NCBI RefSeq assembly: GCF_965208485.1
Contig: NZ_OZ242344.1
Span: 4,426,686-4,490,685, forward strand
Direction: 5' to 3'
Origin: Poriferisodalis sp965208485
GTDB taxonomy: Bacteria; Actinomycetota; Acidimicrobiia; Acidimicrobiales; Poriferisodalaceae
DNA: 64,000 bases
This document shows, piece after piece, positions 31,471 through 39,849 of the stretch. The position numbers and the translations under genes are program-made. Position 1 is the stretch's first letter. The number at the start of each line of letters is the position of its first letter. The notes beneath the pieces were generated by a model. The model was not told where the DNA came from and made no database searches. It worked only from the letters and a program-made list of their open reading frames with translations.

Positions 31471-32841
31471 ATGAGTGCTGATGCACCGCAAGCCGCGGCG
31501 GACGATCCCAGCGGGCCGATCCCGTTCCGGCTGCTCCCCGACACGTCTGCGGTGTCCGGGCAGGGACGCCTGCGCATCGGGGGATGCGACCTCGTCGAAT
31601 TGGCCGCAGAGTTCGGCACGCCGCTGTTCGTCTACGACGAAGTGCACCTGCGCGCACGATGCCGCGAAGCGGTCGCGGCCTTCGATGGAGGAGCGGCCTA
31701 CGCCGCCAAGGCGTTCCTGTGCGCGGCGATGGCGCGCCTGGCGATCTCCGAAGGCATGGACATCGACGTGTCCAGCGGCGGCGAGCTGCAGACGGTCCTG
31801 CGGTCCTTCGGCGACGGCGGTGCCCGCGAGGCGGCCGAGCGCGTCGTGCTGCACGGCAACAACAAGTCGGCTGCCGAGCTGGCGATGGCACGCGCAGCAG
31901 GGGTCGGCCGCCTTGTCGTCGACTCGTTCGAAGAGCTGGACATCTTGGACGAATTGCACCGTGCTGACGGCATGGTGCCGCGGGCGCTGCTGCGTGTGAC
32001 GCCTGACGTGCGCGCCGAGACGCACGAGTACATCTCCACCGGGCAGGCTGACTCGAAGTTCGGCTTCGGCATCGGCTCTGGTGCCGCGACCGCAGCGGTC
32101 GAGCGTGCCGCGGCTGCAGAGGGGATCGAGCTGGCCGGCGTTCACTGCCACATCGGCAGCCAGGTCTTCCGGACCGAGAGCCTGGCCAAGGCATTGGAGG
32201 TGGTCACGGACTTCGCCGCACCTTTGTTCGGCGACGGCGGGCCGGCGGCCGGCTGCTTGGAGGATCTGTCGATCGGCGGCGGCCTCGGCGTTGCCTACGT
32301 GGAAGCCGAGCATGCCCCGACGATCTCCGAGTGGGGCGTGGCGCTGAGCGATCGCTGGCGCACGCTGAGCGCCCGTCACGGCTTGGGTGCCCGTCTGGTG
32401 GCCGAGCCAGGGCGCGCCATTGCCGCAGCGGCCGCGGTCACGCTGTACACGGTGGGAAGCGTCAAGGAGATTCCGAGGGTGCGGACCTACGTCGCGGTCG
32501 ACGGCGGCTATGGCGACAACCCTCGCCCGATGCTCTATGGCAGCGACTACACCGCCTTCATGCCCGCTCGGGTCAGCGAGCCCCGGCCCAGCCGGGTGCG
32601 GCTGGTGGGCAAGCACTGCGAATCCGGTGACGTGATCGTGCGTTCAGCCCCGGTTCCCGTCGGCATCGATGCGGGCGACTTGGTGGCCACGCCCGTCACC
32701 GGCGCGTACGGCTACTCGATGGGTTCGTCCTACAACCGCATCGGCCGCCCAGCGGTGGTGTTCGTGGCCGACGGCGACGCTCGCCTCGTGATCCGGCGCG
32801 AAACCGTCGACGACATGCTGGCGCTCGATGCGCTCTCCTGA
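31471..32841 (+). CDS. lysA: Diaminopimelate decarboxylase
   Basis: 456 residues, ATG preceded by GGAGG at good spacing. PLP-dependent fold type III enzyme making L-lysine from meso-diaminopimelate. PLP-lysine is Lys80 in AYAAKAF; HCHIGSQ, the glycine-rich SIGGGLGVAY, AEPGRAI and GKHCESGD (substrate-binding) are all present. It begins the amino-acid block argS-lysA-(hom-thrC) seen in many actinobacteria, here interrupted by a toxin-antitoxin pair. Confidence 0.96.
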   Translation: MSADAPQAAADDPSGPIPFRLLPDTSAVSGQGRLRIGGCDLVELAAEFGTPLFVYDEVHLRARCREAVAAFDGGAAYAAKAFLCAAMARLAISEGMDIDVSSGGELQTVLRSFGDGGAREAAERVVLHGNNKSAAELAMARAAGVGRLVVDSFEELDILDELHRADGMVPRALLRVTPDVRAETHEYISTGQADSKFGFGIGSGAATAAVERAAAAEGIELAGVHCHIGSQVFRTESLAKALEVVTDFAAPLFGDGGPAAGCLEDLSIGGGLGVAYVEAEHAPTISEWGVALSDRWRTLSARHGLGARLVAEPGRAIAAAAAVTLYTVGSVKEIPRVRTYVAVDGGYGDNPRPMLYGSDYTAFMPARVSEPRPSRVRLVGKHCESGDVIVRSAPVPVGIDAGDLVATPVTGAYGYSMGSSYNRIGRPAVVFVADGDARLVIRRETVDDMLALDALS

Positions 32842-32890
32842 AGCACAGCGGATTCAGTCGACCGACGTGAGGTGACTCGCTCGCGGCGGG

Positions 32891-33232
32891 TTACGGGTGG
32901 TTCAGCAGCGTCCTGACGATCTCGCTGACGTGCCAGCTGGTGTTGACGTCGATCACGCCAAGGGGGCGCACTAGGCGGTTGGTGTTGACGGATCGCAGAA
33001 GTTCGCATTGCACGTAGCTCGTCTCGCGCAGGCCCGTGCGTGCATTTGCGGAGATTTCGACATGGAGGTCCAGTCCCCGATGAGTCGTCGTCAGGGGCGC
33101 CACGATCGCGATCGGGAAGTCAGAGCCGAAGATGTCCGGCGGGCCGATCACAAGCGCTGGCCGGCGGGAGGCAGGTTCGCTCGGGTACGACTCGCCGAAG
33201 TCGGTGAGCCAGAGCTCGTCAATCGATGCCAT
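32891..33232 (-). CDS. MazF/PemK-family toxin
   Basis: 113 residues. DELWLTDFGESYPSEPASRRPALVIGPPD, VAPLTTTHRG and ISANARTGLRETSYVQCELLRSVN follow the MazF/PemK pattern of ribosome-independent mRNA interferases. Its start lies 14 bases inside the 3' end of the upstream antitoxin gene. The pair lies between lysA and hom, a break in otherwise conserved order, implying acquisition. Confidence 0.87.
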   Translation of the reverse strand: MASIDELWLTDFGESYPSEPASRRPALVIGPPDIFGSDFPIAIVAPLTTTHRGLDLHVEISANARTGLRETSYVQCELLRSVNTNRLVRPLGVIDVNTSWHVSEIVRTLLNHP

Positions 33233-33455
33233 TGCCCACGTGAGTCGATTCGGCCTCGGCCAAGTAGTCGGCCCACGCCTGTGGGTCGCTGCGCAATTCG
33301 GCGTATTGCTCCTGCACTCGCAATCCGAGTCTCAGCCGGCGCAGCGCATCAGCGGCTTGACGGACCGTCTCGGTCAGACTGTCACCGTTGGCACGGCTCA
33401 TCTCGACCAGCTGGGCATGTGTGCAGCGATCGACGCGGATCGTGGTGGTCTCCAT
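33219..33455 (-). CDS. Ribbon-helix-helix antitoxin
   Basis: 78 residues: METTTIRVDRCTHAQLVEMSRANGDSLTETVRQAADAL is a typical ribbon-helix-helix DNA-binding start, followed by an acidic tail that would wrap the toxin. It overlaps the MazF-like gene by 14 bases. Upstream (about 33494-33515) an AT-rich stretch with TGTCTACA and ATATCTAC half-sites could be the autoregulatory operator. Confidence 0.85.
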   Translation of the reverse strand: METTTIRVDRCTHAQLVEMSRANGDSLTETVRQAADALRRLRLGLRVQEQYAELRSDPQAWADYLAEAESTHVGNGID

Positions 33456-33565
33456 GGGCTGACGCTAGCGCGGTCATCTGCATCAATGTCTACAAAATAT
33501 CTACGGGAGCCAGCTACGATCGGCCAATTCGTCTGACCTCTGCTGCTGATGCACTCGGTGCGGTC

Positions 33566-33805
33566 GTGGTGGCGGCCTGGGGGTTGGTCAGATCGGAGTC
33601 GCTACGACGCTCGTCGTGCTTCGAGGCTTGGCGTACCCGGTTGTGGGTCATCGCGTTGGCGTGGGGTGCTGGCTGGTTCGTGTTCGCAGAGACATCTGCT
33701 GTCTGGCTGCGACTCGGGCTGTTGGTCGCCGTCGGGCTGTGGGCGGTGCAAGGCGCGGCGCTGGTGTGGGTGGCCTCAATGCGTCGATTGATGCACGTCG
33801 ATTGA
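33566..33805 (+). CDS. Possible small membrane protein
   Basis: 79 codons from GTG 33566. Two hydrophobic segments (LWVIALAWGAGWFVFAET and LRLGLLVAVGLWAVQGAALVW) separated by a short polar turn. The start is uncertain, no ribosome-binding site is convincing, and no family is recognised. Composition favours this strand over the long Arg/His-rich frame opposite. Confidence 0.35.
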   Translation: MVAAWGLVRSESLRRSSCFEAWRTRLWVIALAWGAGWFVFAETSAVWLRLGLLVAVGLWAVQGAALVWVASMRRLMHVD

Positions 33806-33938
33806 TGCCGGCTGCGGTTGTCGGCATCGTCATCCCAGGCCGCAGCGGGCACCGCGGCGATCCTCGACGAGCCGTGGTGACAGTGGACTGCGGAAATCCT
33901 TGCGGGAGGATGCGGGCACTGACGGTACCGTTTCGGTC

Positions 33939-35282
33939 GTGCCTGGAGCCGGATCCGAGTCAGCACGCCTCGCCGCCCCCGATGCGGAAGCGTCCCAACC
34001 GGTGCGCGTCGGCATCCTCGGCTGCGGCAACGTCGGGGCGTCCCTCGTGTCGCTGCTGCTGCGCGATGCCTCACACCTCGCGAGTCGCACCTCGCTCGAC
34101 TTCTCGGTCAGCCGCGTCGCGGTCCGCAATCTCAGTGCCGAGCGTTCGGTTGCAGTTCCCGACGACGTGCTGACCAGCGACAGCGAGTCGCTGGTGGTCG
34201 CCGACGACGTGGATGTGGTCGTCGAGGCGATGGGCGGCATCGAGCCGGCCCGGCACTTGGTCAGCGCCGCTCTCGAAGCCGGCAAGCCGGTCGTGACGGC
34301 CAACAAGGAACTGATCGCCAACGTCGGCGACGAGCTGTTCGCTCTCGCCGAGGCCAACGGCGTCGACTTGGCTTTCGAAGCGGCCGTGGCCGGCGGGATC
34401 CCGCTCATCGGGGTGCTGCGCAACTCGCTCATCGGCGAGCGCATCACCAGGGTGATGGGCATCGTGAACGGCACGACCAACTACATCCTCACCCGTATGA
34501 CCGAGGACGGTGCCGACTATGCCGATGTGCTGGGCGAGGCCCAGCGGCTCGGATATGCCGAAGCCGATCCGACCGCCGACGTGGAGGGCTTCGACGCCGG
34601 CGCCAAGGCAGCGATCTTGGCCATGACCGCGTTCGGCGCCAAGGTCGTGGCAGGAGACGTCCACCAGGAAGGCATCAGCGCGATCGGCAGGGGTGACATC
34701 GCAGCCGCCGCCCGGATGGGCCATGTCATCAAGCTGCTCGCCGTGGCCGAGCGGCAGGACGGCGAGATCGCCGTGCGGGTGCATCCGGCCATGGTGCCGA
34801 TCGACCACCCGCTGGCATCGGTGCGCGACGCCTTCAACGCCGTGTTCCTTGAGGGCGAAGCCGTCGAAGACCTGATGCTGTATGGGCGCGGCGCCGGAGG
34901 GTTCCCGACGGCGAGCGCCATGCTGGGCGACCTCATCACCGTTTCGCAGAACCTGCGCCGGGGCGTGTGCGACGGGTTCGGTCCGCTGACCGCTGCGCGC
35001 CTGCGCCCCATCGACGAGACCTGCACCGCCTACCACCTGCAGTTCGATGTCACCGACAAGCCCGGCGTGCTGGCTGCGGTGGCCGGCGTGTTCGGCGAGC
35101 ACGGGGTGTCGATCCGCTCGGTCGAGCAGACCACCCGGGGCGCAGCCGCCGACGACATCGCTCACCTGGAGTTCATCACCCACCGGGCTCGCGAGGCTGA
35201 CGTAGCATCCACGCTGCGCGACGTGCGCGAGCTTGATGCGGTGCGGCGCATCGGCAACGCGATCCGTGTGATCGGCGAGTAG
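33939..35282 (+). CDS. hom: Homoserine dehydrogenase
   Basis: 447 residues from GTG 33939 (an in-frame TTG at 33900 would add 13). Reduces aspartate semialdehyde to homoserine, entry to threonine and methionine. The NAD(P)-binding start VGILGCGNVGASL, TANKELIA, EAAVAGGIPLI, the signature IVNGTTNYILTRM and DVEGFDAGAKAAIL are canonical. A C-terminal ACT domain (about 360-447, FDVTDKPGVLAAVAGVFGEHGVSI) suggests threonine feedback control. thrC follows after 24 bases. Confidence 0.95.
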   Translation: MPGAGSESARLAAPDAEASQPVRVGILGCGNVGASLVSLLLRDASHLASRTSLDFSVSRVAVRNLSAERSVAVPDDVLTSDSESLVVADDVDVVVEAMGGIEPARHLVSAALEAGKPVVTANKELIANVGDELFALAEANGVDLAFEAAVAGGIPLIGVLRNSLIGERITRVMGIVNGTTNYILTRMTEDGADYADVLGEAQRLGYAEADPTADVEGFDAGAKAAILAMTAFGAKVVAGDVHQEGISAIGRGDIAAAARMGHVIKLLAVAERQDGEIAVRVHPAMVPIDHPLASVRDAFNAVFLEGEAVEDLMLYGRGAGGFPTASAMLGDLITVSQNLRRGVCDGFGPLTAARLRPIDETCTAYHLQFDVTDKPGVLAAVAGVFGEHGVSIRSVEQTTRGAAADDIAHLEFITHRAREADVASTLRDVRELDAVRRIGNAIRVIGE

Positions 35283-35306
35283 CCGGCGAGATCGGCTGGC
35301 TCGGTC

Positions 35307-36707
35307 ATGCGCTACGTGAGCACCCGGGGCGACGCCCCGGTCTTGGACTTCGGCGATGTGCTGCTCGAAGGTCTGGCGGCCGACGGCGGGCTGTATGTGC
35401 CCGCCGAGCTGCCGGCCATCAGCCGCAGCGATCTGGCCGACTTCGCGAGCCTGCCGTACCACGAGGTAGCGGCGCGGGTGCTGGAGCCTTTCGTTGCGCC
35501 GTCGCTCAGCATCGACGACTTGGCGGTGCTGACCTGCGACGCGTACTCGACTTTCGGCCATCCCGACGTAGTGCCCACCAGCGAGCTGTCGACGGGCGAG
35601 CATCTCACTGAGCTGTACTGGGGTCCGACGCTGTCGTTCAAGGACGTGGCGCTCCAGCTATTGGGCCGCCTGTTCGAGCACGAACTTGTCCGGCGAGGCA
35701 CCACCCTGACCATCGTGGGCGCCACCTCGGGCGACACGGGTTCGGCTGCCATCGAAGCGTGCCGCGACCGGGTGGGCATCGAACTGGTGATGCTGCACCC
35801 GGCGGGCCGGGTCACTGAGATCCAGCGGCGGCAGATGACCACGGTGGACAGTCCCAACATCACGAACGTGGCCATCGACGGCACGTTCGACGACTGCCAG
35901 GATTTGGTTAAGGCACTGTTCGCCGACCGGCCGTTCCGCGAGCGGATGAGACTCGGCGCCGTGAACAGCATCAACTGGGCCCGGGTCGCAGCGCAGACCG
36001 TGTATTACGCGATCACTGCCGTGAGGCTCGGAGCACCCGTCAATGCGGTGTCGTTCTGCGTGCCGACCGGCAATTTCGGCAATGTGCTCGCAGGCGACGT
36101 GGCCCGCCGCATGGGCGTGCCGATCGATCGACTCGTGGTCGCCACGAATCACAACGACATCCTGGCCCGCGCGCACCGCACCGGCGAGATGGCCATCGCC
36201 GAAGTGCGGCCGTCCACCAGCCCGGCCATGGACATCGGGGTGTCCAGCAACTTCGAGCGTCTGCTGTTCGAGCTGGGCGGCCGCCGCGGCGCCGCGCTCG
36301 CCGCCGACATGGCCCGCTTCCGGACCGATGACGCGCTCGTGCTGGCGCCCGACGTGCTCGCCAGACTGCGCGCAGGCTTCGATGTCGGCTCGGCGAGCGA
36401 GGACGAGGTGTCGGCCACCATCGCCGCTGTGCACGAGTCCGACGACCGGCTCATCGACCCTCACACAGCGGTCGCGCGCACGGTGGCCCGCCGCGACGCT
36501 CCCGCCGGAGGCTGGACGACGCCCATGGCGGTCATGTCCACCGCCCATCCGGCCAAGTTCGGCGAAGCAGTAGCTGAGGCAACAGGCATCGAGCCGGAGT
36601 TGCCCCCGGCACTCGCCGCCCTGGCTGATCGTGACGAGCACCTCACTGCGCTCCCGAACGACCTCGCCACCCTGCGCGACTTCGTCATCGCAGCAGCATC
36701 GCAGTAG
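35307..36707 (+). CDS. thrC: Threonine synthase
   Basis: 466 residues with the longer type of threonine synthase architecture, beginning MRYVSTRGDAPVLDFGDVLLEGLAADGGLYVP. PLP-Lys112 lies in TLSFKDVALQ; VGATSGDTGSAA binds phosphate of PLP, and NSINWARVAAQTVYY and FCVPTGNFGNVLAG follow. It converts O-phosphohomoserine to threonine. thrB, found between thrC and rho in M. tuberculosis, is missing here. Confidence 0.95.
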   Translation: MRYVSTRGDAPVLDFGDVLLEGLAADGGLYVPAELPAISRSDLADFASLPYHEVAARVLEPFVAPSLSIDDLAVLTCDAYSTFGHPDVVPTSELSTGEHLTELYWGPTLSFKDVALQLLGRLFEHELVRRGTTLTIVGATSGDTGSAAIEACRDRVGIELVMLHPAGRVTEIQRRQMTTVDSPNITNVAIDGTFDDCQDLVKALFADRPFRERMRLGAVNSINWARVAAQTVYYAITAVRLGAPVNAVSFCVPTGNFGNVLAGDVARRMGVPIDRLVVATNHNDILARAHRTGEMAIAEVRPSTSPAMDIGVSSNFERLLFELGGRRGAALAADMARFRTDDALVLAPDVLARLRAGFDVGSASEDEVSATIAAVHESDDRLIDPHTAVARTVARRDAPAGGWTTPMAVMSTAHPAKFGEAVAEATGIEPELPPALAALADRDEHLTALPNDLATLRDFVIAAASQ

Positions 36708-36901
36708 CGGTGCCAACGGCGCGGCGGTAGCGTTGGCGCCGATCGACGGTTCCCCAGTGCAGAGCGTGCTCAGTGAGGGGTTCGCTCGGGCGTCATGGGA
36801 CCGGATCGCTGGGTCGGGCGACAGAGTCCGGCACAGGAAACGCAAACTCGCTGCGCGGCCCAACAGGGCTGCGCTCTTAGGCAAGAGCTTCTGAGGTCGC
36901 C

Positions 36902-38296
36902 ATGTCGGACACACCGGATCGTGCTTTGCTCGAATCCAAGGAGCGAGACGAGCTGCTCCAGATCGCCGCGGCGCTCGGTGCCGAGGTACCACCTCGTGCC
37001 CGCAAGGCCACGATCATCAGCGCCATTCTTGGCCCGGACACCGTCGGCAGCGCTGCGGGCGATGAACTCGATCCGACGGCCGACATCGCTCACGCCCCTG
37101 CGACCACGACGCGCACTCGTACCCCAGCAGTGCCCGGCTCTGGCCGCAACGAACCTGCTGCCAAGGCGTCGTCCTCACCCCGCGCCGTGAAGTCGCAGGA
37201 TGCTCCAGCAGACGAGGGATCGCCGGACGCCGCAGACCACTCGCCCGAGGTGCCGGTGGCCGAGGAAGGCAACCGTCGCAGCCGCCGCCGCGGACGCGAT
37301 CGTGACGACACGCCGATTGTCGGCGAGACCGTCCACTGCGACGGGCTGCTGGACCTGCGCGACGAGGGGTACGGCTTCCTGCGCACAAACGGGCCGTTGC
37401 CTTCCGCCGACGACGTGTACGTTGCGGCCCGGCAGGTCCGCCAGTACGACCTGCGCCGCGGCGACCGCATCACCGGTGTCAGCCGGCCGGCGGCCCGCAG
37501 CGAGCGAAATCCTGCTCTGCTGCGCTTGGACACGCTCAACGGCGAGCCGCCCCCGGAGGTGCCCGACCGGCCGCTGTTCGACAGCCTCACGGCGGTGCTG
37601 CCGACCGAAGCACTGATGCTGTGCGGCCCCCAGCAGACCGGACCGCTGGCAGCCATTGACGCCGGCGTCCCGATCGGCATCGGATCCCGCGGCCTGCTCA
37701 TGGCCGACGGAACCCGTCCGACGTCCCCGCTTGTGGCGGCTATGGCCACGGCCATCGGAGAGCGTCATCCCGACATTCACCTGATCGTCCTGCTGATTTC
37801 TGAGCGGCCTGAGGACGTCACCGAGTTGACCCGACGGCTGGAGACCTCTGGCGAGGTCTTGGCGTCGACGTTCGATCGGCCGCCCGAGGAGCATCTCGCT
37901 GTGGCCGAGCTCACGCTGGAGCGCACCAAGCGCATGGCGGAGGCGGGCGAAGACGTCGTCATCCTCTTCGACGGGTTGACGCGGCTCGCCCGTGCATATG
38001 CGGCGAGCGGCAACGGGCGGAACCAGCCCGCCGACGCCGTGGGCGCTGCGATCACATCGACGCTGCGCTTCTTCGGAGGCGCCCGGAACTTGGAAGACGC
38101 CGGTTCGGTCACCATGGTGGCAACGGCCCGCACATCGACCGGCAGCGCCGCCGATGACCTCGCAGCTGCGCGGCTGCGCGAGGCGGCGAATCTGGAGATC
38201 GCCTTCGTCGGCGGGCTGCCCGGTTCCGCCGAACTGGACTCCGGCGAGATCCGTCTTGACTCCGACCGCAGCTTCAGCCTCGGCGGACGCCGCTGA
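36902..38296 (+). CDS. rho: Rho-like protein with degenerate ATPase core
   Basis: 464 residues at the conserved rho locus. The N-terminal Rho domain (about 9-44), a disordered acidic/basic linker, and the RNA-binding cold-shock domain (about 139-215, GLLDLRDEGYGFLRTNGPLPSADDVYV...QVRQYDLRRGD) are well preserved. In the ATPase domain catalytic Glu301 (SERPEDV) and Walker B Asp357 (VVILFDGLTRLARAY) remain. The P-loop, normally APPKAGKT, reads ADGTRPTS (268-275) with no lysine. The protein also ends shortly after ANLEIAF, losing the last ~60 residues including the SGTR arginine finger. It could bind RNA but should not hydrolyse ATP or translocate as standard Rho does. Confidence 0.88.
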   Translation: MSDTPDRALLESKERDELLQIAAALGAEVPPRARKATIISAILGPDTVGSAAGDELDPTADIAHAPATTTRTRTPAVPGSGRNEPAAKASSSPRAVKSQDAPADEGSPDAADHSPEVPVAEEGNRRSRRRGRDRDDTPIVGETVHCDGLLDLRDEGYGFLRTNGPLPSADDVYVAARQVRQYDLRRGDRITGVSRPAARSERNPALLRLDTLNGEPPPEVPDRPLFDSLTAVLPTEALMLCGPQQTGPLAAIDAGVPIGIGSRGLLMADGTRPTSPLVAAMATAIGERHPDIHLIVLLISERPEDVTELTRRLETSGEVLASTFDRPPEEHLAVAELTLERTKRMAEAGEDVVILFDGLTRLARAYAASGNGRNQPADAVGAAITSTLRFFGGARNLEDAGSVTMVATARTSTGSAADDLAAARLREAANLEIAFVGGLPGSAELDSGEIRLDSDRSFSLGGRR

Positions 38297-38380
38297 AAGA
38301 TGGACAGATGCGGTTGGGCCTTGAGTCCCGTAGCCTGATCAACGGCTGATCTGCCCGAAGCCGTCCACGCAGGGAACACG

Positions 38381-38638
38381 ATGAAGAGCGACATCCATCC
38401 CAATTACCGACCCGTCGTGTTCCGCGACGCCAGTGCCGACTTCGCCTTCCTCACACAGTCCACGATCGAGACCAACCACACGATCGAATGGACCGACGGC
38501 AACACCTACCCGCTGGCCAATGTCGAGCTGTCCAGCGCCAGTCACCCCTTCTTCACCGGCCAGATGAAGATCGTCGACACCGCCGGTCGGGTGGAGCGCT
38601 TCGAGCGGCGCTACGGTCAGAGGAAGCGGCGGAGCTGA
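38381..38638 (+). CDS. rpmE: 50S ribosomal protein bL31 (zinc-free type)
   Basis: 85 residues starting MKSDIHPNYRPVVFRDASADFAFLTQSTI. The SSASHPFFTG motif replaces the Cys-rich CSxCHPFYTG of zinc-binding bL31, so this is the C-minus form, usually favoured under zinc limitation. It occupies the rpmE place between rho and prfA. The basic tail (RVERFERRYGQRKRRS) contacts rRNA. Confidence 0.93.
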   Translation: MKSDIHPNYRPVVFRDASADFAFLTQSTIETNHTIEWTDGNTYPLANVELSSASHPFFTGQMKIVDTAGRVERFERRYGQRKRRS

Positions 38639-38731
38639 CGCCGCTCCGGAACGGTGTTGTCCCAGGACGCGGCGAGCATCGCGAATGACCAAGCGCCGCT
38701 AGGCGGCGGCGCGTGACTGCGGACAGCAGCC

Positions 38732-39817
38732 ATGACACTTGACGCTGACCGCATCCGAGTCCTGCATGCGGCCAAGCTGAGAGTTCTGACCCGCACGGTG
38801 CTCGATGTGGAGTTGGCCGAGGTGTCGGGCACCGATGACGGCGCCCTTGCCGTCACCGCCGGCGCTGAGCCTGCGGTGGTCTGCCTCGCGCAGGAACGCC
38901 CCGAGCGGGCGCTCGGCGGCGCACTGGCGTTGGCGATTCGCAGCGGCTGCGACGCTGTGCACGTCTTCGCAGACGACCACAGCGGTCTGTTGGCGAGGCG
39001 GGCTGTCTGCTTCACCAAGCCTCCCTCGGTGTGGCAGATCCAGGGCGACACGGCTGTGCATGCAGAACCGTCACCGCGGCCGACCGAATCCGCCCCGCCG
39101 CGGGTGCCTGAGCTCGTGGCGCTGCTCGCCAGCGCTGGCGTCGAGATCGCGGTGGAGCACGGTGTCATCACCGGTGAGGTGGAAGGACTCGAGGTGGCGC
39201 GCATCGTGGCCTCGGCGGCGGCCACCGGCGCCAGCAGCACCGACGAAAGCCCCGGCGACGGTGATCCCGACAGCGGCGACGCCCCTGCGGTGGCATGGCA
39301 GATCGAAGTCGGCGTCGGTGCGCACGATCGGGAGGCGTTTGCGCTCCTGCATGCCGACGAGCCCACCGCCGAGGCCATTCGCCGCGTCGCGGACGTGGTG
39401 CGCACGCACCGTTGCGCGGGAGCGTCGCCCCATCCGCTGAACCGGATGGGCGCAGCCCGCTGGCTGCGTTCGCTGCTGATACGCCGACCGGACCTGGTGC
39501 GGGCAGGCCGCCTGCGCGCTGCGTCGCCGCCCGTCGAGCGCGGAGGTCCCAAGGACTCGTCGCCGGCTGTGGCATACGGCCTGACGCCCGATGGCCGTCG
39601 CATCGTCGTCGTGGCCGGCGTCGGCATTGATCTCGATGTGGTGCCGTTCGCGGCTGACGCCCGGCTGTTCTTGGACCCCGATGCCGAGCTGGCCGTTGCC
39701 GTGCCCCAACGCGACGCTCACGAGGTCATCAGAGCCATGGCGGAAAGGCTCGACAACCCCGCCGAGATCGTTGAGATCGATGACGGATGGCGCACTTTTT
39801 CGGGCGAGAGCACCTGA
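38732..39817 (+). CDS. Conserved-position hypothetical protein
   Basis: 361 residues, not recognised. Soluble, with no signal or membrane segments. It looks like two parts: an N-terminal alpha/beta domain (about 1-110) and a C-terminal part (about 180-361) with HPLNRMGAARWLRSLLIRRPDLV and AYGLTPDGRRIVVVAGVGIDLDVVPFAADAR, joined by an acidic linker. It lies inside the rpmE-prfA interval, 33 bases before prfA, so it is probably co-transcribed with translation genes. Function unknown. Confidence 0.7.
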   Translation: MTLDADRIRVLHAAKLRVLTRTVLDVELAEVSGTDDGALAVTAGAEPAVVCLAQERPERALGGALALAIRSGCDAVHVFADDHSGLLARRAVCFTKPPSVWQIQGDTAVHAEPSPRPTESAPPRVPELVALLASAGVEIAVEHGVITGEVEGLEVARIVASAAATGASSTDESPGDGDPDSGDAPAVAWQIEVGVGAHDREAFALLHADEPTAEAIRRVADVVRTHRCAGASPHPLNRMGAARWLRSLLIRRPDLVRAGRLRAASPPVERGGPKDSSPAVAYGLTPDGRRIVVVAGVGIDLDVVPFAADARLFLDPDAELAVAVPQRDAHEVIRAMAERLDNPAEIVEIDDGWRTFSGEST

Positions 39818-39849
39818 GGTGGCAGCAAGCCCCCAGTTAGCCTGAACAC

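Noticed and set aside
33008..33805. 265-codon plus-strand frame across the MazF/antitoxin genes
   Set aside because: Its first two thirds are antisense to two well-recognised genes; only the last ~80 codons have independent membrane-protein character.
33514..34074. Long minus-strand open frame of 186 codons over the hom upstream region
   Set aside because: Arg/His/Pro-rich composition and overlap with hom and a hydrophobic plus-strand frame mark it as an antisense shadow.
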